From assembly GCF_025685545.1 (NCBI RefSeq), contig NZ_JAGSYC010000023.1, forward strand, positions 124,001 to 188,000: 64,000 bases of DNA, given 5' to 3'. The notes beneath the pieces are model-generated. The model saw nothing but the letters and a program-made list of their open reading frames with translations, was not told the DNA's origin and did no database searches. Both the position numbers and the translations under genes were made by a program. This DNA comes from Granulicella paludicola. GTDB lineage: Bacteria; Acidobacteriota; Terriglobia; Terriglobales; Acidobacteriaceae. Below are positions 41,931 through 51,047 of the stretch, one piece after another (positions within the stretch are counted from its first letter, which is position 1; each line of letters begins with the position of its first letter).

Positions 41931-43271
41931 ATGCGCACCTTCGACCGCAGAACCTTCCTCCAATCGGCTGCAAAAACAGCAGCTCTCGCCGGAACCGTAT
42001 CCCGCCTGGATACCCTGTTCGCCCAGGCTGCGAAACGTTCCCCGAACGACAATATCCAACTTGCCTTGATCGGAGCAGGCATCCAGGGACAGGGGGACAC
42101 AAAGTTTGCCCTTCAGGTCCCGGGCGTCAAGCTGGTCGCAGTAGCTGACTGCTATGACGGTCGTCTGACTCACGCAAAGGAGCTCTGGGGAGCTGATATC
42201 TTTACCACCCGCGATTACCGCGAGATCCTCTCCCGCAAAGACGTAGATGCCGTCCTGATCGCGACACCCGACCACTGGCATAAGCAGGCAGCCGTCGACG
42301 CCATGCACGCGGGCAAAGATGTCTACCTCGAAAAGCCAATGATTCATCTCTACTCCGATGGCCCGCAGATCATCGAAGCGGCGCAGTCGACGAACCGTAT
42401 TCTCCAGGTAGGCAGTCAGCGCGTGAGCAACATCCTCTACGCCAAGGCGAAGGAACTACTCGCCTCGGGAGCCATCGGTAAGCTGAACATGATCACGGCT
42501 CGCTGGGACCGGAACTCTTCCACGGGCGCGTGGAACTACTCCATTCCTCTCGATGCTTCAACCGAGACTTGCGACTGGCCGCGCTTTCTCGGATCGGCCC
42601 CAAAGATTCCATGGAACGCCGAGCGCTTCTTCCAATGGCGCAAATGGAAGGACTACGGCTCTGGCGTTGCTGGCGATCTCTTCGTACATCTCTTCAGTGG
42701 CACGCACTTCATCACTGGTTCACACGGCCCCACGCGTGCCATCGCTACCGGTGGCCTGCGCTACTGGAAAGATGGTCGCGACGTAGACGACGTGCTGCTC
42801 GGTCTACTCGACTACCCCGAAGGCTTCAACCTCAGCCTGCGCGTGAACTTCGTGGATGGGGGCGAAGAGAGCGAAGGCTTCCTCTTTACTGGCTCCGAAG
42901 GTCAGATGGAGATCACCACGAGGGCCGTTACCGTCACGCGTAGCCCTATGTCGAAGGAGCCCGGCTACACCGTCTCCACCTTCGCCGACGCTATGCAGCG
43001 TCAATACATCGAAGAGTATCGCAAGAAGTATCCGCTGCCGCACCCTGACGGACCTCCGCCCCGCAACGTCGAAAGCTATGTCATACCTGACGGCTACGTA
43101 GACAGCTACGATCACTTCCAGAACTTCTTCGACTCTGTCCGCACACGCAAACAGCCGGTGGAAGACGCCACCTTTGGCTTCCGTGCCGCAGGCGCTGCCC
43201 TGCTTTGCAATCTAAGCGTCGATCGCGACAGCGTCGTGCACTGGAATCCTGAAACGATGAAGGTCGTCTAG
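41931..43271 (+). CDS. Exported Gfo/Idh/MocA-family oxidoreductase
   Basis: A 446-residue NAD(P)-dependent dehydrogenase-like protein with a Tat-type signal (RTFDRRTFLQSAAKTAALAG). The Rossmann domain shows LALIGAGIQGQGD, VKLVAVADCYDGR, DAVLIATPDHWHKQAAVDAMHAGK and the substrate-site EKPM; the C-terminal domain resembles sugar oxidoreductases of this family (SEGFLFTGSEGQMEI). These enzymes act on sugars, sugar acids or inositols. Tat export would move the folded protein with its cofactor bound. The ribosome binding site AGGAG lies rather far (14 bases) upstream of the ATG. A VCBS-repeat protein gene follows after 24 bases, likely in the same operon. Confidence 0.9.
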   Translation: MRTFDRRTFLQSAAKTAALAGTVSRLDTLFAQAAKRSPNDNIQLALIGAGIQGQGDTKFALQVPGVKLVAVADCYDGRLTHAKELWGADIFTTRDYREILSRKDVDAVLIATPDHWHKQAAVDAMHAGKDVYLEKPMIHLYSDGPQIIEAAQSTNRILQVGSQRVSNILYAKAKELLASGAIGKLNMITARWDRNSSTGAWNYSIPLDASTETCDWPRFLGSAPKIPWNAERFFQWRKWKDYGSGVAGDLFVHLFSGTHFITGSHGPTRAIATGGLRYWKDGRDVDDVLLGLLDYPEGFNLSLRVNFVDGGEESEGFLFTGSEGQMEITTRAVTVTRSPMSKEPGYTVSTFADAMQRQYIEEYRKKYPLPHPDGPPPRNVESYVIPDGYVDSYDHFQNFFDSVRTRKQPVEDATFGFRAAGAALLCNLSVDRDSVVHWNPETMKVV

Positions 43272-43295
43272 CTTTTCAAATTTGATGGAGACTTT

Positions 43296-44711
43296 ATGAA
43301 GCTACCTCTCAAGCCTCTCGCCCTGCTTCTTCCGCTGCTTGCGGTTCCCTTTGCACAGGCGCAAGATCCAGAACATGCCACGCAGTTTCGTATGCAGCAT
43401 CCGGGCAATGGCCCCGGTGGTGAACCTCGCATCTCGTTCCTCGCTCATCGGCTCGGTACCGATCATGCAGAGGGTATCTCCGTGCTCGACATGAACGGTG
43501 ATGGCTTCGCTGACCTGCTCAGTGGTGCCTATTGGTACGAAAACCCCGGCGCAAACGGCGGCGAATGGAAGCAGCACCAGTTCCGAACCGTTGGCACGCA
43601 CAACGAGTTTGTCAGCGACTGTGGAGAGTGGATCGTTGATGTGGACCACGATGGGTTACCCGATCTCGTCACGACAGGCTGGATCTCGAATGGCCTTTGG
43701 TGGTATCGCAATCCTGGTCCAAAGGCCACTGCCGCAGGTGAACAGTGGAAGGCCGAGAAGATCACGGACAGCTTCGACACGGAAGGTGGCGCTTTTGCCG
43801 ACATCAACGGCGATGGCAAGCCCGATGTCGCTTTGGCGCACTACAACCGGTCCGGCATCCTCTGGGTCGACTTCAGCGGAGCGAAGCCTCGCACGCATCA
43901 CCTCGGCGATCGCGAACAGGACGGCCACGGCATCGGCGTCGCGGACATCAATGGCGATGGCAAGATCGATGTCCTCACCACTCATGGCTGGTTCGAGCAA
44001 ATCGACGCGAACAATGACAAATGGACATGGCATCCGGACTGGAACCTCGACGACACCGGCTTTCCTATCCTTGGTTACGACGTAAACCATGACGGCAAGC
44101 TCGACCTGATCTATGGACAGGGGCATGGCTATGGACTTTACTGGCTCGAACAAGCAGGCACACCGACGCATCGCCTCTGGATTCGCCATACTATCGACGA
44201 ATCTTTCTCGCAGTCCCATGCTCTAGCGCTGGTAGATGTTGATGGAGACGGTGTACCGGAGCTAATCACGGGCAAGCGTTATCGTGGTCACTCCGGAAAT
44301 GATCCCGGCTCCTACGATCCAGTTGTCGTCTATGCGTACAAGCTGCCGAATGCTGCAGCCTTCGCCGCTATCAAAACCAAGCGCACGCAAGGCTCGGGTG
44401 TGTCCGCAGAGAAGCCCGCTATGAACACGATGCGGATTGCAAACAGCGCAGATGATCCACTCTTCACCCGCTATACGCTTTCCATCAACGGCACAGCAAG
44501 CGCCGGAACGCAGTTTGTCGCAGCCGACTTCGATCATGATGGAGATATCGATCTCGCCAGTGCCGGCAAGCTCGGCGTGCACTTCCTTGAGAACTTGAAG
44601 ATCAACAAAGTGCCTAAGGATGTCCGTGAGGAGATGCAGCCTCTCAATCGCAAATGGCCCTTCCCTGGAGAAGGCAAAGAAGTCGAACAGGAAGACGGCC
44701 CCAAGCAGTAG
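43296..44711 (+). CDS. Exported VCBS/FG-GAP repeat protein
   Basis: A 471-residue secreted protein with a signal peptide (LALLLPLLAVPFAQA) and seven calcium-binding propeller-type repeats with the D-x-[ND]-x-D-G loop: DMNGDGFADLL, DVDHDGLPDLV, DINGDGKPDVA, DINGDGKIDVL, DVNHDGKLDLI, DVDGDGVPELI and DFDHDGDIDLA. Such beta-propellers bind glycans or proteins or act as lyase-like scaffolds; no catalytic residues stand out. The C-terminus is acidic (EGKEVEQEDGPKQ). GGAG lies 5 bases upstream of the ATG. It follows the Gfo/Idh gene by 24 bases and is closed by a long hairpin shared with the convergent sulfatase. Confidence 0.85.
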   Translation: MKLPLKPLALLLPLLAVPFAQAQDPEHATQFRMQHPGNGPGGEPRISFLAHRLGTDHAEGISVLDMNGDGFADLLSGAYWYENPGANGGEWKQHQFRTVGTHNEFVSDCGEWIVDVDHDGLPDLVTTGWISNGLWWYRNPGPKATAAGEQWKAEKITDSFDTEGGAFADINGDGKPDVALAHYNRSGILWVDFSGAKPRTHHLGDREQDGHGIGVADINGDGKIDVLTTHGWFEQIDANNDKWTWHPDWNLDDTGFPILGYDVNHDGKLDLIYGQGHGYGLYWLEQAGTPTHRLWIRHTIDESFSQSHALALVDVDGDGVPELITGKRYRGHSGNDPGSYDPVVVYAYKLPNAAAFAAIKTKRTQGSGVSAEKPAMNTMRIANSADDPLFTRYTLSINGTASAGTQFVAADFDHDGDIDLASAGKLGVHFLENLKINKVPKDVREEMQPLNRKWPFPGEGKEVEQEDGPKQ

Positions 44712-44733
44712 CGAGACCGAGAATCATTCTTCT

Positions 44734-44775
44734 GAAATGAGCAACCGCCCGCTTTCGCGGGCGGTTGCTCATTTC
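44734..44775. terminator. Bidirectional long-stem terminator
   Basis: A perfect 19-bp stem (GAAATGAGCAACCGCCCGC and complement) with loop TTTC separates the VCBS-repeat gene from the convergent sulfatase gene. The stem starts 22 bases after one stop and ends 41 bases from the other. Only a short ACTTTA follows on the plus strand. Confidence 0.75.
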
Positions 44776-44816
44776 ACTTTACTCGGAGACGGAAGTTCCA
44801 GCATTCCCCGGTGGCC

Positions 44817-46361
44817 CTATGAGGCGTTATACCTGGCAATCTTTGCTGAAAGAGCACGTCGCGTTTCAGCGTGATCAGGATGCTCAGCGAGATTAACGAG
44901 TTCCAGCGGATCAGCTCGTTCATCGAAGAGCATGGCACCATGCTTCGCGCCTTCACCCGCCGCGCCAAACTCGACATAGCGGTACCGCTCAGTACGTACA
45001 GCAGTACCATGGATGGTCTTTCCGTCCTCACTCCAAATACTGAAAGCAGGTCGGTCCCAGGTAGAGTCGGGCTGCTTCAGCAAAGGAGCGAGGCTTTCGC
45101 CCTCCAAGCCATCAGGACGAGCGAAGCCCGCGAGTTCTACGAGCGTTGGGTAAAGATCCAGCGACTCTACTGTTCGATAACTAGCGCGACCGTTGCCCGC
45201 AGCACCCGGGGCTCGGATCAACAGGGGTACTCGCGTTCCCAGCTCAAAGAGCGAGCCCGCCTTCGACCATTTGCCACGTTCGCCGAGCTGATACCCGTGA
45301 TCTGCGACGAATACAACGATCGTATTTTCGCGCAGCTCGGAATGATCGAGCTCTTCGAGAACCCGTCCGATGTTCCAATCCGCCCAGGTGATAGAAGCAA
45401 GATAGGCCCGCGTCACCTCCTTCGCCTCGCGCTCGCTGGCGCCACGACGGATGAAGAGGTCGGCGTTCTGTTTGCGTATAGCCGCAGCAGGAATATCCGG
45501 AGTTACGGTAGGCCAAGGTGCGAAGTTTACGGGCAGTTCGATCTTGTCCAGGTCGTAGAGGTCGATGAACTTCTGTGGCGCGGTGGGAGGGCTATGCGGA
45601 CGCGAGAAGCCCACGGCGAGAAAGAACGGCTTCTGTCCGTGACGATGTTTGCGCAGGTAGTCGATGGCAAGATCGGCCGAGTGGTTTTCAGGGTGACCGG
45701 TACCGTCGTTTTCGACCACTACTATCCTATCGGAGCTCGCGGAATGGTCTGGATCCGCAGAGGGAGCTGGTGGGGTTGTCGGGGGACCCGGAATGCCAGG
45801 CGGTGGAGGGGGCACCGGCTCCGCCGGGATATGCATCGTGTGCTCCGCTGTGAATGGCGGCACGAAAGGCTGCTGCTCGTTGAAGCCGACTTCATTCCAT
45901 GCTTTGGGATCGTCGATGCCACCATGAAAGATCTTGCCCGTACGATAGGTGTCGTACCCATGCTCTCGAAAGAACTGAGGCAGGCTCACCCAGTCAGGAT
46001 GTGCTGTGCGGAAGTCGGTGCGATTGCCGAGGACGCCAGTCGTCGTTGGCTTGCGCCCATTGAAGAGCGAGGCGCGTGACGGATTGCAAAGGGGAAACTG
46101 GCAATAGTTACGGTCGAAGCGGACGCCTTCGCTGGCAAGGCGATCAAGGTTTGGTGTCTTTGCACGTGCGAGCGAGCCATAGCAGCTTAGCTCCGCGGCC
46201 ATGTCATCCGACATAATCCACAGGATATTCGGTTGCTTCTGCTTCGGTACTGGCTTTGAAGCGGAGCCAACGGATGGCAAAGTGGTGGCTGCAGCAACCC
46301 CGGCCATCCCGGTAAGGAACTGGCGGCGCGAGGCCTGCGGTTTTGGATTCGATTTCTTCAT
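44817..46361 (-). CDS. Exported sulfatase (formylglycine type)
   Basis: A 514-residue arylsulfatase-family enzyme that removes sulfate from a sulfated glycan or other ester. The signal is Tat-like (SRRQFLTGMAGVAAATTLP). Metal and active-site motifs are complete: PNILWIMSDDM, the formylglycine motif CNPSR in QFPLCNPSRASLFNGRKP (Cys about residue 92), TGKIFHGG, SRPHSPP and FVADHGYQLGERGKWSK, most like iduronate-2-sulfatase relatives. A Pro-rich insert (PVPPPPPGIPGPPTTPPAP, about residues 182-200) is unusual. ATG 46361 is preferred to the adjacent TTG at 46364, with AAGGA 9 bases upstream. It follows the receptor gene by 18 bases, forming an uptake-plus-desulfation pair. A maturase for formylglycine is not in the window. 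Confidence 0.93.
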   Translation of the reverse strand: MKKSNPKPQASRRQFLTGMAGVAAATTLPSVGSASKPVPKQKQPNILWIMSDDMAAELSCYGSLARAKTPNLDRLASEGVRFDRNYCQFPLCNPSRASLFNGRKPTTTGVLGNRTDFRTAHPDWVSLPQFFREHGYDTYRTGKIFHGGIDDPKAWNEVGFNEQQPFVPPFTAEHTMHIPAEPVPPPPPGIPGPPTTPPAPSADPDHSASSDRIVVVENDGTGHPENHSADLAIDYLRKHRHGQKPFFLAVGFSRPHSPPTAPQKFIDLYDLDKIELPVNFAPWPTVTPDIPAAAIRKQNADLFIRRGASEREAKEVTRAYLASITWADWNIGRVLEELDHSELRENTIVVFVADHGYQLGERGKWSKAGSLFELGTRVPLLIRAPGAAGNGRASYRTVESLDLYPTLVELAGFARPDGLEGESLAPLLKQPDSTWDRPAFSIWSEDGKTIHGTAVRTERYRYVEFGAAGEGAKHGAMLFDERADPLELVNLAEHPDHAETRRALSAKIARYNAS

Positions 46362-46379
46362 CAAAGAGTGTCCTTGCTT

Positions 46380-49300
46380 TTAGAAGCGGATGCGTCCCGA
46401 AAACTGGAAGTCGCGACTACCGGAGTTGCTGGTGGCCGTGGTGACATCGCCAAAGGTGGTGCTGTTCACCGCCGTATTGATGCCGCCGAAGGTGACCTTG
46501 TTCGTCACATTCTGGCAATCGACCGCGAAGATGAACTTGAACCGTTCCGTGATGTCAAAGGAACGGCGTACGCCCATGTTTAAGTTATAGACGCTGGGGG
46601 CACGCAGTCCGTACGCAGCAGTACGCGGTGAATCGCCGATCATGAGAGAACCAGAGTTGCAGAATGGACCGGCAGTACTGGAGCATGCGATTCCTCCTAC
46701 ACCCGCACCGGGAGTTGTCCCACTCACCGCGCCCTTGATGTAGGAGAGCTTTCCAAGGTTCGCGGCCGTAGCACCTGTACCCCAACTGCCGTTCTGACGA
46801 ACGTTGCCGCTGAAGTTTGGATTGACGTCAGGCATGCACTGCCCCTGTCCCGGCTCGGACGACGTGGTGCATGCTGTCGATGTAACTGCCAGAGGTGCGC
46901 CCGAGATATAGGTGAAGATCCCGGAGACATTCCAGCCACTCAGCAACACACGAGTCACCAAGTGTTCGCCACCAAAGTGACCTCTGCCTGCTGGGACTTT
47001 GTAGACACCATAGATGGAAAGGTTTTGCGGGAGGTCGGTGACACTCGGAGAGCGATCGATGCGATTCGCTTTCCAGGAGTTGCCGTTGAGCGTGGCGCTT
47101 CCTGGAATTGCGTATCCCGTGCGGATCGTGCCGGTGTCGTCGAGCTGCTTTTCGTAGGTGTAGTTCACGTTGAAGGTGAGACCGTTTGAGAGGCGCTTCG
47201 AAAGCGACACCTGCAGCGAGTGATACGAGGCGTTCGCCGTCTGGCTTCCCCACGTATCAGTAACGCCCGAGTACTGGGGCATCCAGGTCAACATCTGAGC
47301 GATGGTCGCATGTCCCGCGCCAGCAGTCGTCCCAGCCGCAGTCACGTATCCGGCATAAGGCGCCTGGATGCCGGGGATGATTGCAGCAGCCTTGGCGATG
47401 TTCGCCTGTGTTGCCGGAGACGTCAGGATCGACTGCCCCAGCACGAAGTACTTCGGATCGAGCTCACCCGATTGCAGGCCACGAATGTTGCTGGCACCTG
47501 CAAGGAAGTGGCTTTGCGAACCTGCGTAGTTCACCATGAGAGTGAGGTTTGGAAGAATCTCTCGCTGCACGCCGAAGTTCCAGAAGTCGAACTCGGGTGA
47601 ACGACCGGATACATACGGATCAAGGTAGCTGATCGCGCCCGGTGTGACATACGTGCCAGCACTGTTGACGTAGTTGCCGGTATTCAGGATCTGGCTGGCC
47701 GCGCTTGGCGTCGTTATGGCAGGAACGGTGTAACCCGGACCTCCGAAGTTTGTGTTGGATAGACCGAGAGCCTGAAAGCCTGTGCTGTTGTTGAGATAGA
47801 AGGCCGGACCAGCACCTGTGCCTGCGCCCCCGTCAATGAAGGTCGGCGAAGACGTGAGGCCAAGCGAACCCGTTCCCTGATACGCACCGCCTGCGCCGCC
47901 TGTACCTCCGCCGTGTGAATACACAAGCGCATACGAGCCGCGAACAACAGTCTTGCTGTCCAAGGCATATGCGAAGCCAACACGCGGGCCCCAGTTCTTC
48001 AGGTAGTTCTTTGCCGGTGAGTTGCACTCGCAGCTTACGCCGGGCCCTCCACGGTTGCCTGCAAACTGCAGCGCCCCAAGGTTGCCGGTCGCGGCATTTG
48101 TAAGATTCGGATTGAGGAACGAGAAGCGATCCAGCACCTCGTTGTACGTGGGTAGGTAGTCCCAGCGCAGACCGATGTTGAGCGTGAGCTTTGAGTTGAC
48201 CTTCCAATTGTCCTGAAAATATGGCGAGAAGGGACGGAAACGGCCGCCCAGCACCGAGAACGGGAGGACACTGACACCGGAGTTCGCAACTGCGCCAAGC
48301 AGGAAGCTCGCGTAGGAGTAGCCCGTACCGCTGGAGTAAGTCGTTCCGTTTACCGCAGCTGTCTCATTGATGCCCCATCCGAGCGTAATGCCGGAGGTCG
48401 GGCCGTCCTGTGCCGACTGGTTCAGTTCCAGCCATTGATACTGGAATCCAAACACCATCGAATGATTGCCCTTGACCCAGTTCAGGTTATCGAGCACGGT
48501 GTAGCTTTCATCGACCGTTGTCTTGCCTGTGCCGGGTGTGCCGTCTCCCCAGCCAGCTACCGGATTGCTGCCGCCGAAGGTCGAGGTTGGGAACTGGTTT
48601 GTCGCCTGTGAGTTCGCAGTCGTGGGAACACCGCTGAAGGTGATGCTCAGCGTGGTCGCCTCGTACTGCTGAACACCTTGCGTCGCGTTCCTTGACGGAG
48701 GGCCGCCGAAGTTGCTGAAACCATACTTGAGCTGGTTCACAAGGTTCGGGCGAATGGTAAAAACATCCTGAGCATCGGCCCAGTGACCACCCGTTTCGGT
48801 GTAATTCGACGCCGCATACGGAAGAGGCAGCAGAGCGCTTGCTGTAAACGGAATCGGATGCGTGTCACCGCCAGTGACGACGAAGGAAAGTCGATGGCGT
48901 GGCGAGATGTTGTAGTCGATACGGCCCGAGTAGAGCCAGTTATCAACACCTTCCGCATTCCCGCCAAGGTAGTTGCCTTGGATACCGCTCGTGGTGGGTG
49001 CTGGCAGAAACGCCTGCATGGCCTGGGAGATCGGTGAGATAAGGTTCGCAGGGATCACGTTCGCCGTAGGTACGCCGTTCTTCAAACCCTTGAAGGCTGC
49101 ACGTGTGCAGTTACCAGCGGCAGTGCAGGTGAGCGTCGTGGGGTCATACAGCGTATAGCCAGGACCACCGTTCGCAGAGAGCAGCTCCGTGAAGTCGCCA
49201 GTACGCATCAACGTCGTCGGAATCGTTGTGGTCGCATACGCAGGTCCCGTACTCCCGTGCGTCCGATCGTAAGCTGAAAAAAAGAACAATTTGTCATGAC

Positions 49301-50261
49301 CGCTGAAGAGATGAGGAATACTGATCGGTCCGCTGATGGTAGCCGTGAACTCATTCTGATGATCTCCTGGCTTGCCTGCAGGAACGGCGACCAGCTTTCC
49401 GCCCACGAGCTTTTGTACGGTGGCGGCAGGCGCGGTAAATCCCCATGTGTCGAAGATCGTATTGCGTACGAAGTCCGCGATCGTTCCGTGAATCTGATTA
49501 GCGCCCGAGGCCATGGTATAGTTCACCGAACCTGCACCCTGTGCATCTGCCGACTGTCCACTCGTCGTTGCGCCAATCTGGTCGATGGCTTCAGACGGAA
49601 CGATGTTGAAGATGGGACGGTTGTCGCCTATCTGGCTGATCGTCGTGATGGGGATACCGTCGAGGTACACCTCTTCTACGCGGCTGGCTGTACCTGAAAC
49701 TAGCGATGACCGAGCACCCGGTTGTGCGCCTGGTAGCAGGTTTGAAAATTGCGTAATGTCTCGCTGCTGGTTGCCCGCAAGCAACAGCGGCAGGTCCATG
49801 TATTCCTTATTTGAGATCGTTCCGCCGAGCGTAGCGTTCGTGGTGTCGAGCGCTGGCGGAGCATCACTGACGGTGACAATCTGGCTCTCCGTCCCATTCG
49901 GCAGCGAGAGATTGAGACCGAAGCTTTGAGACGCATTGATCACAATTCCCTCTTGCTTGATGCTCGAAAATCCGCTTGCAGTCGCCGTCACCGTGTACGT
50001 TCCAACCGGTACAGGGCTGATTCGATAGAGACCACTCGCCGAGCTTGGTCGCGTGAAGGCAACACCTGTCGCAGGGTTTGTTGCTGTCACCTGCGCATTG
50101 GGTATGAGCGCACCGCTGACATCCGTGATCGTTCCGGTGATCGCGCCTTCGCCGCCCGTCTGCGCCGTAAGGCGACGTCCTGATAGAGATGTGAGGAAGA
50201 GCATGATAAAGCTGAAAGCAACAGTGCTTCGCTTGCGGCGATGTGAATTCAAAACGTTCAA
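46380..50261 (-). CDS. TonB-dependent receptor, Oar-like
   Basis: The largest receptor here, 1293 residues. Signal (VAFSFIMLFLTSLSGRRLTAQ), carboxypeptidase-regulatory domain (GTITDVSGALIPNAQVTATNPATG, to about residue 115), plug region (GGTISNKEYMDLPLLLAGNQQRD; RVEEVYLDGIPITTISQ; QSADAQGAGSVNYTM) and a long barrel with the usual C-terminal end (GSRDFQFSGRIRF). The start is TTG at 50259-50261: GGAG lies 7 bases upstream and a basic N-terminus (NSHRRKRS) precedes the hydrophobic core. Downstream, 18 bases away, is the sulfatase gene, so the pair probably handles a sulfated substrate. No TonB box was positively identified. Confidence 0.9.
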   Translation of the reverse strand: MNVLNSHRRKRSTVAFSFIMLFLTSLSGRRLTAQTGGEGAITGTITDVSGALIPNAQVTATNPATGVAFTRPSSASGLYRISPVPVGTYTVTATASGFSSIKQEGIVINASQSFGLNLSLPNGTESQIVTVSDAPPALDTTNATLGGTISNKEYMDLPLLLAGNQQRDITQFSNLLPGAQPGARSSLVSGTASRVEEVYLDGIPITTISQIGDNRPIFNIVPSEAIDQIGATTSGQSADAQGAGSVNYTMASGANQIHGTIADFVRNTIFDTWGFTAPAATVQKLVGGKLVAVPAGKPGDHQNEFTATISGPISIPHLFSGHDKLFFFSAYDRTHGSTGPAYATTTIPTTLMRTGDFTELLSANGGPGYTLYDPTTLTCTAAGNCTRAAFKGLKNGVPTANVIPANLISPISQAMQAFLPAPTTSGIQGNYLGGNAEGVDNWLYSGRIDYNISPRHRLSFVVTGGDTHPIPFTASALLPLPYAASNYTETGGHWADAQDVFTIRPNLVNQLKYGFSNFGGPPSRNATQGVQQYEATTLSITFSGVPTTANSQATNQFPTSTFGGSNPVAGWGDGTPGTGKTTVDESYTVLDNLNWVKGNHSMVFGFQYQWLELNQSAQDGPTSGITLGWGINETAAVNGTTYSSGTGYSYASFLLGAVANSGVSVLPFSVLGGRFRPFSPYFQDNWKVNSKLTLNIGLRWDYLPTYNEVLDRFSFLNPNLTNAATGNLGALQFAGNRGGPGVSCECNSPAKNYLKNWGPRVGFAYALDSKTVVRGSYALVYSHGGGTGGAGGAYQGTGSLGLTSSPTFIDGGAGTGAGPAFYLNNSTGFQALGLSNTNFGGPGYTVPAITTPSAASQILNTGNYVNSAGTYVTPGAISYLDPYVSGRSPEFDFWNFGVQREILPNLTLMVNYAGSQSHFLAGASNIRGLQSGELDPKYFVLGQSILTSPATQANIAKAAAIIPGIQAPYAGYVTAAGTTAGAGHATIAQMLTWMPQYSGVTDTWGSQTANASYHSLQVSLSKRLSNGLTFNVNYTYEKQLDDTGTIRTGYAIPGSATLNGNSWKANRIDRSPSVTDLPQNLSIYGVYKVPAGRGHFGGEHLVTRVLLSGWNVSGIFTYISGAPLAVTSTACTTSSEPGQGQCMPDVNPNFSGNVRQNGSWGTGATAANLGKLSYIKGAVSGTTPGAGVGGIACSSTAGPFCNSGSLMIGDSPRTAAYGLRAPSVYNLNMGVRRSFDITERFKFIFAVDCQNVTNKVTFGGINTAVNSTTFGDVTTATSNSGSRDFQFSGRIRF

Positions 50262-50670
50262 GTCTGGGCTCCGAAATATCTATGATTGCGTCATCTGTTC
50301 TAGGCCGCCCGACCGTCCAGTTTGCAGACATCTGAAGTCACATCCTCGCAACCAGCGCAGAAGTCCCTCAAGTCGTCTCTGCCTTTACGCGGAGGACCTT
50401 AAAAGTTGTCAGGGGAAATGGGGTGCAAAAAAAGCTCACCAAAAGGTGAGCGGCGTTCTTGCTTGTAGGACCAAACTAGGTCAGGCTACAACAGGCAAAT
50501 TTGCGCGCACCACCATGTCGCTCGAAAGAGCAACAACAGTTCGCGTTAACAGACTTGCGGGTTAGGGTCATAACTCACCCCATCGTTGCATAAGTGAAAA
50601 TGTTTCGTCAACAACATGATCTTCATGACAGGGCTTATAACCTGCCTGATTCCACACGAGATGTGCGGTT
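50262..50670. other. Intergenic region upstream of receptor and downstream of DUF779 gene
   Basis: About 410 bases. Contains the terminator at 50427-50451 and, to the left, the presumed promoter region of the receptor. A short palindrome (GACC, 6 bases, GGTC) lies at about 50468-50481. No conserved open frame or RNA structure was recognised. Confidence 0.5.
50427..50451 (-). terminator. Rho-independent terminator of the aldehyde dehydrogenase operon
   Basis: Minus strand: a 7-bp perfect stem GCTCACC / GGTGAGC with loop TTTT, followed by seven T. It lies 220 bases beyond the stop of the DUF779 gene, so the transcript would have a long 3' leader-free tail; no other minus-strand gene lies between. 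Confidence 0.8.
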
Positions 50671-51045
50671 CTAAAGGCGCCCTGCAAAGCGCAAGGCTGC
50701 GACTTCTTCCGGAGTGAATACGTGCGAGCGCGTCAGGAACTGCAGCCCGCCGGGACCTTCTAGTGAGAAGGCTGCACCAAAACCAGGGACCACATCGATG
50801 ATGAGCTGCGTATGTTTCCAGTATTCGAACTGCGGTGCAGAGATGTAAAACGGTGCACCGCCAATGTCGCCGAGTTGCACATCCCGGCTGCCGATGCGGA
50901 ACTCTCCGAGCGGAAAACACATGGGCGCACTTCCCTCACAGCAGCCGCCAGACTGATAAAACATCAGCGGACCATGGGCGGCCTTGAGCTCTTGTATGAG
51001 CCGCAAAGCCGCCTCGGTTGCAATGACCTGCAAGGGCGTCTCCAT
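50671..51045 (-). CDS. DUF779 family protein, partner of aldehyde dehydrogenase
   Basis: A 124-residue cytoplasmic protein of the uncharacterised DUF779 family, often encoded beside aldehyde or alcohol dehydrogenases. The family hallmark is a Cys-rich motif, here FYQSGGCCEGSAPMCF, which could bind metal or act in redox, followed by DVQLGDIGGAPFYISAPQFEYWKHTQLIIDVVPG. The frame is open to 51093 within the upstream gene, but METPLQVIATEAALRLI at 51045, 2 bases after the dehydrogenase stop, is the natural start; the ribosome binding site is weak, suggesting translational coupling. The biochemical role is not known; I do not assign one. Confidence 0.88.
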   Translation of the reverse strand: METPLQVIATEAALRLIQELKAAHGPLMFYQSGGCCEGSAPMCFPLGEFRIGSRDVQLGDIGGAPFYISAPQFEYWKHTQLIIDVVPGFGAAFSLEGPGGLQFLTRSHVFTPEEVAALRFAGRL

Positions 51046-51047
51046 GT

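Noticed and set aside
44871-46079. 402-codon plus-strand open frame
   Set aside because: Antisense to the sulfatase, whose frame carries the complete sulfatase motifs.
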